A DNA stretch of 64,000 nucleotides from Symsagittifera roscoffensis (lineage: Eukaryota > Xenacoelomorpha > Acoela > Convolutidae). Location: assembly GCF_963678635.1 (NCBI RefSeq), contig NC_087068.1, forward strand, positions 10,296,027-10,360,026, given 5' to 3'. Every line of letters starts with the position of its first letter. Position 1 is the stretch's first letter. This document shows, in pieces, positions 32,380-44,950 of the stretch. The position numbers and the translations under genes were made by a program. The notes under the pieces are model-generated. The model saw only the letters and a program-made list of their open reading frames with translations, was not told the DNA's origin and did no database searches.

Positions 32380-32900
32380 CTTGTAAGAGTAATGAACATA
32401 GTGAAATTCTTATATAGGTCTTGCTGATTACTTTTTTTGCTTTTTTTTTCAGCAAAGTGTCTTAAAATTTGTTCACGCTCAATTTTAATTTTTGGCGGTT
32501 TGACTTGTGATTCCTTTTAACTGCAGTGCATTTCTATTTTAAAAGGAGGTTAAACTCCACTATCGAACAGCAAAATGTAAAGGTCACGAAAAACGTGATC
32601 GTTTTTTAATTTTGAAAATGGAAATTAATTATCAGATTTCCCAGCAAAATATAAGTTTCACCTATTGATCCAGTTTTCTTAAATTGGGCTAGTTTTAACA
32701 ATAAAGTGTTTATCATAAATTGTTGTACTAATTCAAAGAGCTGTGAGACCATCTATTCGTTTCTTCGAAATTCAAAATTTGAAGATTTTTGAAAAACCAG
32801 TCGTTTTTTTTTTTCAGTTTCCTTGCGTTCATCACTCGTTTTCAAGTGTCAGTTGGTTATGTTCATGAAATTGCGCACGTCAGTAGCATAGGAGCAAATG
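32380..32900. mobile_element. Family R2 copy (left arm and flank)
   Basis: GTTAAACTCCACTATCGAAC with AAAGGTCACGAAAAACGTGATCG and ATTATCAGATTTCCCAGC repeats the arm seen at 15977 and, inverted, at 16890-17010. The flank 32445-32515 is the reverse complement of 28205-28262. Confidence 0.7.
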
Positions 32901-32939
32901 ATTCAACTAATATTGTTTAGCTACTTATTAAAAAAATCA

Positions 32940-35900
32940 TTCCTTGTTGAGAACGTTTGCTAATCGCAAGCGTAAAGATTTCAAATTAGTTCATAGAGCG
33001 AATTGGTTAGCCACAATTTTAAGTTTTTCTTAAGCAAGCCATTCAAGCTATAAAATTGTGAACTTTTCTCAAGTATTTGTTCTGATTAAAACAGTTGGCT
33101 AAAAAACCGAGTTTTTCTAAGCATCTTATTCAATCAATCAAACATTGAAAATTTTCTTGTTACTTCACAGACTGAGTCGGTTTGCAAAAAATTTGAGTTT
33201 TTCAAACCAAATTATTCATGCTATGAAACTTTGAAAAATTTCAAGTTATTTTATAGACACAATTAGTTCGCGGACATTTCGAGTTTCTCTAAGCAAACTA
33301 GTCAAACTTTGGAACTTTGGAAATTTTAAATTACTACTTAGATCGAATCGGTTTACAAAAAGTAACGTTCAAAGCTTAGACATAGCTGTTTTCAGTAGAT
33401 TTTTTACAAACTGAAATGAACCTGTGTAAAGCTGATTCGAGTTTACTTTGCTTAAATAGTTTCCAGAATATTTCAATTATTTCCAGATTTTTTCAGACTA
33501 GAAATGTTTAAGAGGTCTGAAGGGGCAGTTTGTTTTTGACTGAAAAGTTCTAGATTATTCAAGATTCAGAAGAATTTTTTAAAAAGTTCAGCTCATTGAT
33601 CACTCTTAAACATCACGCCTTGTGGCAGCTAAAACATGGCTTTATTTTTTCTGTGATCTTAAGTATCTGATCTTTTTATATTTTAAATGCGAGTCAGAAT
33701 GCGCTATGGACGCAGTGTTTAACTGAAAACAATGTTTTAGCTTTGTTAAATACAACGTTTAAAACGTTCTGCGGCTTAATCTTTAAGTCAAGGCCGAAAA
33801 TCATCTACAAATTTTCAATTTTCTTAAGTCTGAATTGCTTTTTTTTAACCAGAATTCAATTCTATAGACAAGATGAACTCAATTCCTTTTCAAGGCTAAA
33901 GAGTACCTGTCCATTTTTTCCGCAATTTGCCTTTACAGGTTGATTTCATTCTGAAACGAACCAAATGTAAACTGCAACCTCCTTGCTAGAAAAACTAGCT
34001 GTTTCCGCTATGAAATGTTTTGAAATATTCAGAGCTTGCTTAGAAAAACATAAACTTTTCGCAAATCAATTTGCTCTGAGAAAATTTCAAAGTTTCATTG
34101 CCTCAATAGCCTGCTCAGAAAAACAAATTCTCCCCAGTCGAATTGATATGAATAACAATAACAAATATTTCATAGCAACTATTTCAAAATGTCATTGCAG
34201 GAATAGCGTGCTCAGAAAAATTTTTAAATACCTCAAGCTATTTCATATTCCATAGAACGGATCATTTCGCGAAAAGCTTTTAATTGTTTTCTGCAAAACT
34301 TTTTGCACACTTTTTGTAGGCAATTTTTTCGCAAACCGATTCGGTCTTTTAAGTAAATTAAAAAATTTCGAAGTTTCATAGCATGAATAGTTTGCTTAGA
34401 AAATCTGGTCTATTAAATTACTTGAAAAATTCCAAGTTTCAGAGATCGAATAGCATGTTTAGAAAACATTGAACTTACTGCAAACTGATTTGGTCTATGA
34501 AATAATTGAAGTTTCATCGCTTAAATGGCTTCAATAGAAGTAACGATACTTTCGTCATCTGATTCGCCACGTGAAATAATTTAGAATAGCTCAAAGTTTC
34601 CCTTGCTTAGAAAACTTTTAACTTTGCGCTCGCTCGCTTCTTGATTTGAAATTTGAAATAGCTTGCAGTGTTATAGAGTGTCATAGCTTGAATAGTTTGA
34701 TCAGAGCGGTAACTAATGTTTTGCGAGCTGATTAACCATTGGAGACGGGCTTGCTAGCTCATTTAATATATAAGATATGACCGAATTGGTATGCGAAAAG
34801 TTTGAATTTTTCCAAGTAAGCTAATCAAGCTGTGAAACATTCAAATGTTTTAAGTTATTTCAAAGACTGAATGGAAAAAAAAAGTTTCTCTTAGCTTGCT
34901 ATGGAACTTTGAAATACTTCAAGTTATTTCATAAAGTGGATCGGTTAGTGAAAAGATGAGGTTTTTTAGCATGGATTAGACCGACTCGGTTCTCAGAAGG
35001 TTTAAGTTTTTCTTAATAAGCTATGAAACTTTGAATAATTTCAATTCTCAGCAAACCTTTGCTGTTTTTCTAAGCAAGGATTGCTGTTTTTCTAAGCAAA
35101 CCTTTCTAGGTGAATCTTGTCAAGTTATTTCATATCGCAAATCGGTTTCAGACTAAAGAATGATTGAAAATACTAGAAAGTTCTCGCCTGAAGCCTCTTA
35201 AACATTGAGCTCCATGGTTGCTATGAATGAATCTTAAACGCTCTGATGTAAGGTTTTTTAAACGTTCTGCTCGATAGAAACGTTAAAACGCTGCGTCCAT
35301 AGCGAACTTAGACTATCATATAATTCTAGCAAACCCGTCTCCAATAATCAATCGGCTCGCAATACGTTGTTGTTGTTCTGATCAAGCTCTTCAAGCAAAA
35401 GTTCTTGGGAAAATTTCAAGTTACGCCATGCCGTAAATCAGTTTGAAAAATTGTTAATTTCATAGACTGAATCGATTCGAGAAAAGTTTTTCAAGCAATA
35501 AAAACTTCATGTATGTCAAGTTATTTCATAAATCGAATTGGACGACAAAAAGCTTAAATTGTTCGAATGAAGTCCATCAAGCTATTAAAGTTTGAAAATT
35601 TCAAAAGGTATCATAGAGCAAATGAGATCGAAATATTAGTTTTTCGTAGCAAGTTTTTGAAGCTTTGAAGTTTTCCAGCTCTTCAAGATATTTCAAGGAT
35701 CGAATTGGTTCGTGAAAGTGTAAGTTCTAAGCAAGCTATTCAAGCTATGAAACTTCGAAATATATCATGTAATTTCATGAAGCAAATCGGATGGCGATAA
35801 ATTTAAATTTTTCTGAGCAAGCTGTTCCAGTTATAACAAAGAAACATTGAAATACTTGAGCGAATAAGTTCACCAAAGTTCAAAATTTTCGAAGCAAGCT

Positions 35901-36570
35901 ATCCAAGCTAAACAACTTTGAAGTATGTCAAGTTAATTCATGAAGCGCATCAGTTGACAAAAATTTAGGCTTTTCTATAGAAGACATTGAAGCAATAAAG
36001 TAATTCAAGTTATTTCAAAGCAAGATATTTAAGCTATGAAACTTAAAAGTTTTTCAACTTGTTTCATGAAGTATTTAAGCTATGAAACTTAAAAGTTTTT
36101 CAACTTGTTTCATGAAGTGGTTTGCTTAACAAAAAAAAATTCAAGCAAGCTATTCCAGCTATAGAAAGTTTCAAGTTAATCCATGAACCAAACCGAATGG
36201 CGAAAATTTTGTTATTCTTAAGCAAGCAATCTATTCGAGCTATGAAATTTTTGAAATAATTCAACTTGAAAAACTTGAATTTTTCTAAGCAGGCTGTTCA
36301 AGCTATGAAATATTTTGAAAAGAGTTCATAATATTCCTTAGAGCGAATCTGTTCCTGCAAGTGTTTTACCAAGCATCGCAAGGACGGTTTTTCCCTAGTT
36401 TGTATAGCAGCTCAAGACAGTTGTCATCTAGCATACTATTGACGCAGTGAAACTTGGAACTATTTCGAAGTTTTCTTCTTAGCTTGGATTGCGTTGCAAA
36501 AAAACGAGTCATCAAGCAAGGTATTCAAGCAATGTAATTTTGGAATAGTTATATATTTCTTTGCTAAAGA
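32940..36570. repeat. Long degenerate tandem array (about 75-80 base unit)
   Basis: Over 3.6 kb the same phrases recur in order with drift: AAGCAAGCTATTCAAGCTAT, GAAACTTTGAAA, TTTCAAGTTATTTCAT, a CGAATCGGTT-like word, then GTTTGAGTTTTTCT. Most copies are on one strand. Isolated inverted pieces occur (for example TGGACGCAGTGTTTAAC at 33707 against its complement near 35285). No gene is present. Confidence 0.75.
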
Positions 36571-37036
36571 AATGTAGAAATGAAACAATCCCAAAAACTG
36601 TGAAACAATCCTAAAGAAGTCAGCTTCGGCAAAAAAACGAGTCCAATTCCGAAAAAGTTAGCTTCGGCAAAAAACGAGTCCGAATCTTTATTAAAATCAA
36701 GCTAACACTGCAGTTCTTTCTCTTCATCAAATCAGTCTTCATCAAATCAAGACAGGATGAAGACTGAATAATTTCCTGTAGACATCAAGCATAATTAATG
36801 AACTTGATGTGTGTATATAATTGGCTTGAAAACAACTTATTATGATTATTATTGTTTCAAAACTGAGTATGTTAACAGTATTAAGACTAATAGCTTCAAT
36901 ATAATATAATAATTGGGTTCATGGTAATGTTGTTTGTTTTCCTATTCTTTTTTGATCAATTGATCTGTCAGTTTGATTTAAAAGTGGTATGATTTAGAGT
37001 TGAAGAAAAAAATTTTATCGGTTGAGCTTTTTTTAT
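36571..37036. repeat. Small direct repeats in AT-rich DNA
   Basis: AGCTTCGGCAAAAAACGAGTCC occurs twice (about 36625 and 36662) and TCTTCATCAAATCA twice (about 36722 and 36738). No gene is seen. Confidence 0.6.
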
Positions 37037-37660
37037 TGTTCCGACAATTGAAAATCGGGAGGAACTTAAGATTTGGGTGTGTTTTACTTTTTTTACTATT
37101 GCTACCACAAATAATCATTGGACAAGGTTGAGTGATATATCATATTTAAGCCCTTTCAGTTGTGATTCGAAAACGACATTAACAATTTCAAAAAAGTTTT
37201 CACAGTGTCGAGAAAAACCTGTTTGAAATTTTGATTTTTGATCTAATTAGGAGCTAATTAGTAAGGTAGTTAGTAATTGAAGTAGTAGTTTATTTAAGCT
37301 TGATTTAGGTAGTTTTTGGACTTTTTAGCGCGTTTTTTGGGAATCAAACTTTTGAAAATTCAAAACATTTCCGCAAAAAATTTTGAAAAAGTTTTTAAAG
37401 TTTTTTCAATTTTTGTTTTCCTTTTTCTAGTCATTTTTCTCCAAAAACTGTTTTCCAATTGACCTATTATACAAAAACTCTCAAATATGCCCAAGTTCCA
37501 TTTTTCGTTCAATTTTTTTTATCACAACATGCCGAAGAAAATACGACACCAATTTGAGATAACATTTTTGTATTTTTTAAAGACTGTGGTCGGAACATTT
37601 TGGCAACTTGCACAGTAACCGGCTCTCCTTGTTTTTATTTTCGGTCAATCATCTGTCGGT
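37037..37660. repeat. Dispersed repeat family R1, copy 3
   Basis: Starts TGTTCCGACAATTGAAAATC, includes GAGTGATATATCATATTTAA and ends near TTGCACAGTAACCGGCTC. It matches 8885-9440 at both ends. Confidence 0.75.
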
Positions 37661-38224
37661 TTTCTTTTTTTTTATCTTCAGATTTTTAAGCACACCTGTC
37701 CGCTAATAATGAGGGAGACTGCGCACCAAAAAGTTCTCCTGCGGCGCAGAAAATTTGGGAAAATCAATTTGGTCGACATACGAAGAAGATAGACCAAGTT
37801 TTTTGAAAATTGTAATCCCTCCCCCCTGACAAAATTCTGTTTCCAACCCTGAGATCGATGGAATGGAACTTATTTTTTGAATAAGTAGCCTATTTTTCAC
37901 AATATGAAAATTCTTGCTTCTTCATTTGTTCTTGTTCTATACCGATTGGTCGCCAGTGTAAATTATTCTCTATCACATGAGTGCTGCAGTTGTGTTATGT
38001 CTAAAGCTTCTAATGCATTATTTGCAGCTGGGTTAAAACTACGAAATCAACTGATTCTGAGTCAAAATTCTAAATTTCTTGTCTGTTTAGTACTATGCGC
38101 CAAAATTGCACTGAATTTTTTCTAAATTTAATTGACTAGCATCTTTTTGGCATCCCTTCGTATAAAAATTTACTGTGAGTAGTTTTTTAACTGTTTCTAG
38201 TTGAAATTATATCTGGAGATATCA

Positions 38225-38590
38225 ATTTGGTAGTCAGAGTAAAAAGCAGAATAGTCCAAGAGCAGAAAAACAGAAAAATATTGACTTACATTAGTTTATA
38301 CGGGCTAATTGATAAAGCAATTAATAGAATCGTCAAAAATACCAAGAAAACGAATAAATTATGCATGTATTGACTAATATCTTTAACTTTTTTGATTAAT
38401 TTCTTTTAAATTTTTGATTAAGTTACCCAATTTATGCATAAAATGTTCGTTGCTTTGGTATTATTGACATTTCTGATAATTATTTTGCCGATTAGCCTAA
38501 AAAAATGATATTTTTTCTGTTTTTCTGGACCAATTCTGCTCTTAGACCATTATGTTTATTGACTGGTCACCATCAATTTGGTTTTGGCTA
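38225..38590. mobile_element. Fold-back element
   Basis: The left arm (about 38225-38395) contains AGCAGAAAAACAGAAAAATA and TAATTATGCATG. The right arm (about 38405-38590) carries the diverged complement (TTTTCTGTTTTTCTGGACCA). The loop is very short. There is no coding content. Confidence 0.7.
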
Positions 38591-38801
38591 AACCATATTG
38601 CAAGAATGACATTCTGTTATCCATTCGTCGAAGATTAGTTGGTTTGTCGGATATTTGTGTTTTCATCAGAAAAATATCAATTAGTTTTCTCAAAACATAT
38701 ATAATTATACACCGCTGATCAATCGCTCAGCTTTCTTTTTCTTCAGAATAAATTGACTGCATTAAAGGATTTTTGAACTAATTTTAATGGTTGAGCGAAG
38801 G

Positions 38802-39804
38802 CTATTCGATTTTTGATTGAATTTTGGAATGTTGTCGTTTTTTTTTCGGCATTATCGTTTTATTGTCGTCATCGTTTTGTCTTTTGCATGTGTTATTACG
38901 ACCAGGCATATTGGATATTGAGAAGATCGTTTCAGAATAGTTATTTGAATCTGACAAAACGTACAGTGTGATAAGCTCGTTTGAAAAGTCAGCGACATTT
39001 GTGAAAATTTGGGATACAGATAAAAACTGACTGAGGGATACAATATCGTCGTGTAGTTCCAGTGGAGCAAAGAGGCTGTTGAAGATTGTCTTGATAAGAA
39101 TCTAGAGCAGTGTTTTGGCGTGGTTGACATGGCAGGTTGGAGCGATTATTGAGCAAAGAGAAAGGGGAAGGTTTTGGGGAGGAGGGGTGGAAAAGGAATC
39201 AATTGGAGAGAAAGAAGACATTAAGGGTATATTGGTTTCCAATTCCATAGACAGAGCTGACATTGGTCCAGTCAGAAGAAACAGAATCACCGGAACCAAA
39301 ATTTCTATCACTCACTTGAATGACCAGCCATTTCAGAGCATATTTGTTCAGCTGGGATTCCACCTCTTCAGCGACTTTATCTAAACTGCTCTTGATAAAT
39401 TTTTCACTCTGGCACACCTCGTCCGCTATCTTCTGAGCCTTCTCTCTACTATCTGTTGTAAGTGTTTCTTTTATGTCTGCCAGTTTGGCTGTGACTACTG
39501 CATAAACGCTCAAGTTATATACACAATCATGCTCATTGTTAATTTCAATCAACTCGCCTAACTCGTTTCTGCTTTTGATTTTGTAGTTGCAGCGAATGTC
39601 GGCACCAGTCACTATCCAAGTGTGCTCTGGGTAAGAGCTCATCTGGATTTTTTTGACCTTATCGAGGGCACCTTCAAGATCCAGCCTCATCTGCGCACAC
39701 GCAATCAAATTGGATATTGTTTTGCTGATCAACTCGGCTGAAGCAACATAGAGCAATATTTTAAACTCACCGCACTTCAGAAGATCATAATTTGATTGGT
39801 GCAT
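38802..39804 (-). CDS. Unrecognised 251-residue helical protein, three exons
   Basis: Minus-strand exons 39804-39771, 39737-39316 and 39101-38802. Intron 2 is 214 bases (GTGAGT...CTCTAG), phase 0. The putative intron 1 is only 33 bases (39770-39738, GTGAGT...TTGCTTCAG), phase 1; because 33 is a multiple of three and it has no stop, retaining it also keeps the frame. The protein starts MHQSNYDLLK and has long amphipathic helices (AELISKTISNLIACAQMRL, and DSREKAQKIADEV through LNKYALKWLVIQ). A possible beta-rich patch (HTWIVTGADIRCNYKI) separates them. The tail is Asn/Asp/Lys-rich and basic (KKKRQHSKIQSKIE), possibly a nuclear signal. Family not recognised. Upstream exons could be missing in the gap at 39922. 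Confidence 0.6.
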
Positions 39805-39921
39805 TAAATAAAAAAAAAGCGTTTTATTCGAACGATCGTAAAATATCCTCAAAATTTTTCATAGCGTCGAGGAAATCCAGTTTCAAAATTTTGTTTTAAA
39901 GTTCAAAGGTTTTCAACGTGG

Positions 39922-40121
39922 NNNNNNNNNNNNNNNNNNNNNNNNNNNNNNNNNNNNNNNNNNNNNNNNNNNNNNNNNNNNNNNNNNNNNNNNNNNNNNN
40001 NNNNNNNNNNNNNNNNNNNNNNNNNNNNNNNNNNNNNNNNNNNNNNNNNNNNNNNNNNNNNNNNNNNNNNNNNNNNNNNNNNNNNNNNNNNNNNNNNNNN
40101 NNNNNNNNNNNNNNNNNNNNN
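39922..40121. other. Assembly gap (200 N)
   Basis: Exactly 200 N, a common placeholder for a gap of unknown size. It falls at the downstream end of the Gypsy integrase, so the missing sequence probably includes the 3' LTR. Confidence 0.95.
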
Positions 40122-40618
40122 CCTACCCTTGATTTTTTTTGTACTCTTCGATTTTGCACCTGTGTCTTGCTGTGGTGGTGAAGGCGCTTTCTGAAGGTTC
40201 TTCGGCAGTGTTGATAACTTAATTTTTTGCTCTTGTCTTTTGATAGAAACTTCCTCTTCTGGCATCGTTGGAGGTCATGCATTATTTCCGCTGGTTGTGA
40301 CGTCTTTGTATGGTTCTTTCTATCTAAACATGCATGTTTTGCACTTTCCCAGTTTAAATTGTTTAGTGAACTATTAGTTGCTACGTTTGGAAGGGGAGTC
40401 TTTGGTTTCCTACCCATGTGTGCTTCAAACGGTGAAACTTCGTGACGCCATGTGGTGTGATTCTTAAAATTTTTATTATTTCTGCCACATCGGAGGCCAG
40501 TTTCTATGGTGTGTTTGTTTTGGCTTTTTTCATTACGGCAAACCTACTTTTTAATGTCTGATCTATTTTTGGACCACTCCTGATGCCCTATGATTGTCTA
40601 CCAGGGCGAAAAGTAGTT

Positions 40619-41095
40619 TTATTTTGTTTGTACTGCAAAACAAAATTTAGCTCCCAAGTTTTGCACCTGGTCGCACCTTAATCTTCGAGGTACCCCATTA
40701 TTCGAAACGTATCTCTGAATATTTTTGATGGCAACATCCGCTGTTGTATTCGACACAACCTTTGCAGTGTGGATTTTTGACCTCTTTTCTATTGCGACCA
40801 AAATGTACGCGTCCCTAATTAATTCGTCCGCAAAATCTAGTTGGACTTCCTCGTTAGGCTCAACCACCGGTTCCATTTGGAATGAAGGTTTTTTTCCTAT
40901 TATCGGTTTTAGATTTTTACCTTGCTCCATGCCGTAATTGCAACTCTGAGCCATTTGGAAGATGGATCAGTGAATGTGCGGAAACCAGACATGTTGGCAC
41001 AAATCTAACATGGCTGCCGATCCTGGATGTGTCAGGCGGAGACTATCGAGCACTCTTTGTCATAGCTGCGTGGGAATTACAATCCTCTTATCGAT
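40619..41095 (-). pseudogene. Gypsy integrase fragment
   Basis: The zinc-binding part lies upstream on the minus strand (THPGSAAMLDLCQHVWFP, then SCNYGMEQG, where the final Cys pair is damaged). The core follows in 40954-40619: VQLDFADELIRDAYILVAIEK with the first catalytic Asp, and VPRRLRCDQ with the second. Stops interrupt the N-terminal part, and the third acidic residue was not located. Confidence 0.85.
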
Positions 41096-42399
41096 TAGTG
41101 AGCAGTCCTCTCGGACGTGGAGTCTGTTTCGGAATTTGTGTCACTATTGTCCGTTTGATGTTTTGATGGCTTCCCAGTCTCTTTTTTTGACGAAGCTCAT
41201 TAGAGGGCGTATATTCCTGTTCTTCCTTGTGGGAACAGCAACAATTCGTACACCCAGTACTCGTTGTAACTTCCGGCTGAATAGTAGTCTGTTTTTCTCC
41301 GATTCCGTTGTGTTTGTTGCCTTTTCTACTGTTGCAATTAGGCCCTTCGTGATCATACAATGGCTGGCTTCTAACTGTGTTGTTGTCGTCCTCGTTGGTG
41401 GTTCCACATTATATGCCTTTTCCTCTTGATTGCATACGTTGGGATCCACGCGGCTGACCCAAATTTCTCCTATGTCGTCATTGTTCTTCCTCTCGAATTC
41501 AATTTGGGTGGTCATTGTTGAAGAAGGCGTTCCAGTTTGACCGGCGCGTGTCGTTTATTTACTGCCCTTTGTTTACTGCTCACTGTTTTTTTGTTAAAGT
41601 GGCTTTGTCACCAAATATAAATTTGTGAAATTTGTCTCTTGTTTCTTTTTCGACGATAGTAGTTCCCGCACATCCTGAACTACTTGGGTCGTAGCCGTGA
41701 TAGATGTGTTATCCGGCAACATTGTCCTGTCCGTCTTTATTTTCTATTTTTGGTTGGGGGCCGCTTGTGCCATCTCGGGTCTGACAAGCTTTTCTCTCTG
41801 TCTGACGAGTCTTGCCACTGTGATGAAGGAATATAAACTCCCTTGAAGCCTTTTGTTTCTGGTTTTCGGCTCATGTTCTTTGGCCAAATCGAGTGTACTG
41901 AGATTGAGTTTACTGAATTTTTGCAGTTTGGGTGATTTTTTAATCTATTCGAGTGCGGATGAACTGACTAATTTTGAGCAGATTTTGAAAGAAACTGATT
42001 TTGTTTGTTGGATTGCAATTGACCTCTTGATGAATGCTTGGAATGTATAGTTGTTATTACGGCTATCCATCCTTCAGGTGAATTTTGTTCCAATGACGCC
42101 CCTGACCCTGTGGTAGACGCATCGCATACAAAACTAGTATCATGGTGTTGGTCAATGTGTATGTTTTGTGTTACTTCAGAGACTAATTTTAGAATGTTTT
42201 TGAATGCTGTGTTGTTATCTGGTGATTCCCTGTATTATTTAGTAGGGGGCGTAAAGCAGCTGCTGTTTTTGCTGTTTTCGGTAAATCCTGTTTGAGATGG
42301 GGTATGGATCCCATAAAGTTTTTCTTTTCTTCAAAAAAGTTTGGTGGCGATAGTTTTTCAATAGCCTCCGTTTTTTTATGAGTGGTTTTGATCCCTCAC

Positions 42400-42949
42400 T
42401 ATTGATGTTATACCTAACCACTCAACCCCTTTGCATGCGAACATACATTTATCCAATGATAACACGAGATTTTCTTCGTCTAATTTTATCAAGACTGCGT
42501 GTAGTTTTTTGTCGGTGCAACTCAACCGAACCTTTCATTACCATCAGTATGTCGTCTAAATACACGTAGGTGTTTGTTCAGTTAGTAAGGGTTAGATCGA
42601 TTTATTGCTCTCTGGAATTCAGCTGGCATATCGGTAAGACCATAAAATCATGTTCCGGTTTGGTATGTCCCGGTGGCGTTGCCACGAATAAGGCTGAAAT
42701 TGTATTGTTCTCTGGTTGTTCTATCCAAAGGGATTTGCGATTGAGCGTACCGGAGATCGAGTGTTGAAAACAGCGTTTGTTTTGATTAGTCCCATTTGCC
42801 CACCTGTGCTGTATTGTCCAAAAGTAGATCGATATTGGGCATTTGGTATTTGCTTTTATGAATGAATGTGTTATTTTTTTGGAATCTAGCGCTAGTTTAA
42901 CTGTTTGGTTCTTTTTTACTGTTATGACGATTGGGCTGAAAGTTGTCAA
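42400..42949 (-). pseudogene. Gypsy reverse transcriptase fragment
   Basis: SPIVITVKKNQTVKLALDSK (42949 onward) is the fingers start, and an intact YLDD box is encoded at 42551-42562 (minus) in another frame, followed by ILMVMKGSVE. At least one frameshift separates the two. Confidence 0.85.
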
Positions 42950-43181
42950 TCTGAGACTTTATCTAGTTTGATGTGCTTTTGGTCCATCACTTTTTTTAAA
43001 ATTCTGCTTCAACTCGTTCTTCTAGGTCCACTGGAACACGTCGACCTCTCAGTTGAATCGGGTTGACGTCTTTGCTAAATTGAGCTTTCATCACATGATT
43101 TTTGATTTTCCAAAGAGCACGCACAATTTTTGGAAATTATCTCTGACCCACTGTTTAATTTTTGGGTTTGATTTTTCTGAT

Positions 43182-43607
43182 TCACGTACATTTAACACGT
43201 TGCTTTTCTTGTATCAGTTTAATCCCTATTTGGGGTAATATGTTTCTTCCTATGATGGTTGCTTTTTGGTCAACTACGATGGAGAATGGCGCTGCCTGGA
43301 TTTTCCAGCCCCCTGATTTGATCATTATGATCAACCTTCTTTTCGTAGTTATTGTTTCGCTATTGTAACATGCTAAATTTCTGGCGGTGTCCTCTGGTGG
43401 AATACTTTTGAATAGAGCTGACTTATCGTTCTGTTGCATGCGCTGTGCGGTTTCTTCATTCAAAAATAACATTGGACTGCCAGAATCGGCGATGGCGAAT
43501 AGCTTCTCTGTATTTGTTTTCAACTTAACGATGTGGCCGTTTAGACCATCCTCGGACAGATTAGCTGTGTTTTTTATCTCAAAAGCTTCGGCAATTGCCA
43601 TGACCAA
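43182..43607 (-). pseudogene. Gypsy aspartic protease region
   Basis: A 141-codon minus-strand frame with the active-site motif AIADSGSPMLF (DSG) and the second conserved strand IIGRNILPQIGI. This is the best-preserved open frame of the element. Retroviral-type proteases act as homodimers to process gag-pol. Confidence 0.85.
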
Positions 43608-43761
43608 AATTTATCTATTTGGTCGTCGTCCCATCCATTTTTTGATGTAAACTCAGCAAAAAACACGTGATCTTTTTCAGTATCGAGGCTTTTTGTTTCA
43701 TATTCTTCCTTTTGTTTTCCATGTTGATCTCCCAAGTGATTAACATTCACGGAACGGCAAA

Positions 43762-44035
43762 TTATTGCAGAATGCCCTCATTTGGCGCATTTTGAGCAAA
43801 CCTTGTCCTTTGCCGATCAAGATTGTAAATGATTCTGGCCGTATTGGTTTTCACATTTCTCGCATTGCTTATGAGTATTCGAAATTGTGTTCCCTTGTTG
43901 CTGTCCTCTTGTTTTTTGTTTTCTACGTGGATACGGTCGACCACGGAAACCACCCCGGCCTCTTTGCGGGTTTTGATTGTTAGTGTAGTTATTTCGACCA
44001 CGTGTGTTTATGTAATGTACTGGTTTTTGTTTCAT
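43762..44035 (-). pseudogene. Gypsy nucleocapsid remnant
   Basis: RG/RP-rich basic sequence (GRGGFRGRPYPRRKQK) followed by CEKCENQYGQNH, the start of a CCHC zinc knuckle. A frameshift breaks the remainder. Confidence 0.7.
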
Positions 44036-44950
44036 TGTTGCCGTTCAACCCCCGAACGGTTTTATCTCCATTGTACGCCTATGTTCATTCCTTTTTTCCC
44101 GGCGTATTGCGTATTCGTACGCATCTTGTGGACTTCGTGTTTGTGCTAATAACTCTTCCGCAATTTTTTCAGTGTGCATGTGCGCGGTGAGCATGTCTCT
44201 CACCCACTCGTCTTCACGGTCACCGCAATCAGTTCTTGAGGCTAGCTCTACTAGGTTTGCGTGGAATTGTCAAGGCTCTCTGTTTTTGTTTGTTTCCAAC
44301 AGATAACGTTGTATCTTTCGAAGGCTACTATTTTGATCGTAACGAAAATGTCCTCGAATGTCGTTATTAGGTCTCTTGTAGTGAAGGTGTGTAGGTCGAA
44401 ATTTAGTCTATTTTGTCGAACTTGCCTTTGCCCTTAGACTCCCAGGTACTCCTTTCTCCCGGGCTTTTATGGCGTGGTTTTCTCAACCGACTCGTTTCTC
44501 TATATTTCGAACATCTCGATTCTTTTTCTTTGCCTCTGTTTTGTTCGTTTTCTCGACCTCGTATATAGGTTCTGAAGGTTCAACTAGTGATGGTATAACT
44601 CTAGTTCGTACCTCGATTCCGTCCTTTGCGAATACTGCCATTTCCAGTATTGCTGACCACTCTAATGTTGGTTCGAATGACGCCCTCTCCCAAAACGGAA
44701 TAATATTCAGCGAGTTTTTTGAACATCCTGCTGGCTGCGCGATGTCTTACCTCTATGTATGAGTATCTTAATTCTCGAATCCGAATCGACTGATAAACAA
44801 AGAGTCTTAACCGAAACGATGTAAAACAACTAGTTGATAGACAACATTCATTCTTGACTGAGCAATAGCTCCAGCACAGCTCATGTCTGACGCCTATCAA
44901 GGTCAACCGACCAAACAACAGAGTAGGGTTAACATAAAGTTGAATCATAT

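Larger units (their letters stand above)
40137..44950 (-). mobile_element. Decayed Ty3/Gypsy LTR retrotransposon
   Basis: Reading on the minus strand from high to low coordinates: gag-like frame (44948-44601), basic RG-rich nucleocapsid with a CX2C remnant (44035-43817), protease (43607-43182), RT (42949 to about 42400), RNase H region (not clear), integrase HHCC and core (about 41090-40619), integrase tail with a GRKPKTPLPN motif (about 40417). The order gag-PR-RT-INT is that of Ty3/Gypsy. Many frameshifts and stops show that it is dead. No LTR pair was located; one side is lost in the gap. Confidence 0.88.

Noticed and set aside
38852-39130. 92-codon minus-strand frame starting MSTTPKH
   Set aside because: The other minus-strand frame, read from the CTCTAG acceptor at 39102, continues the upstream exon in phase and looks far more like protein.
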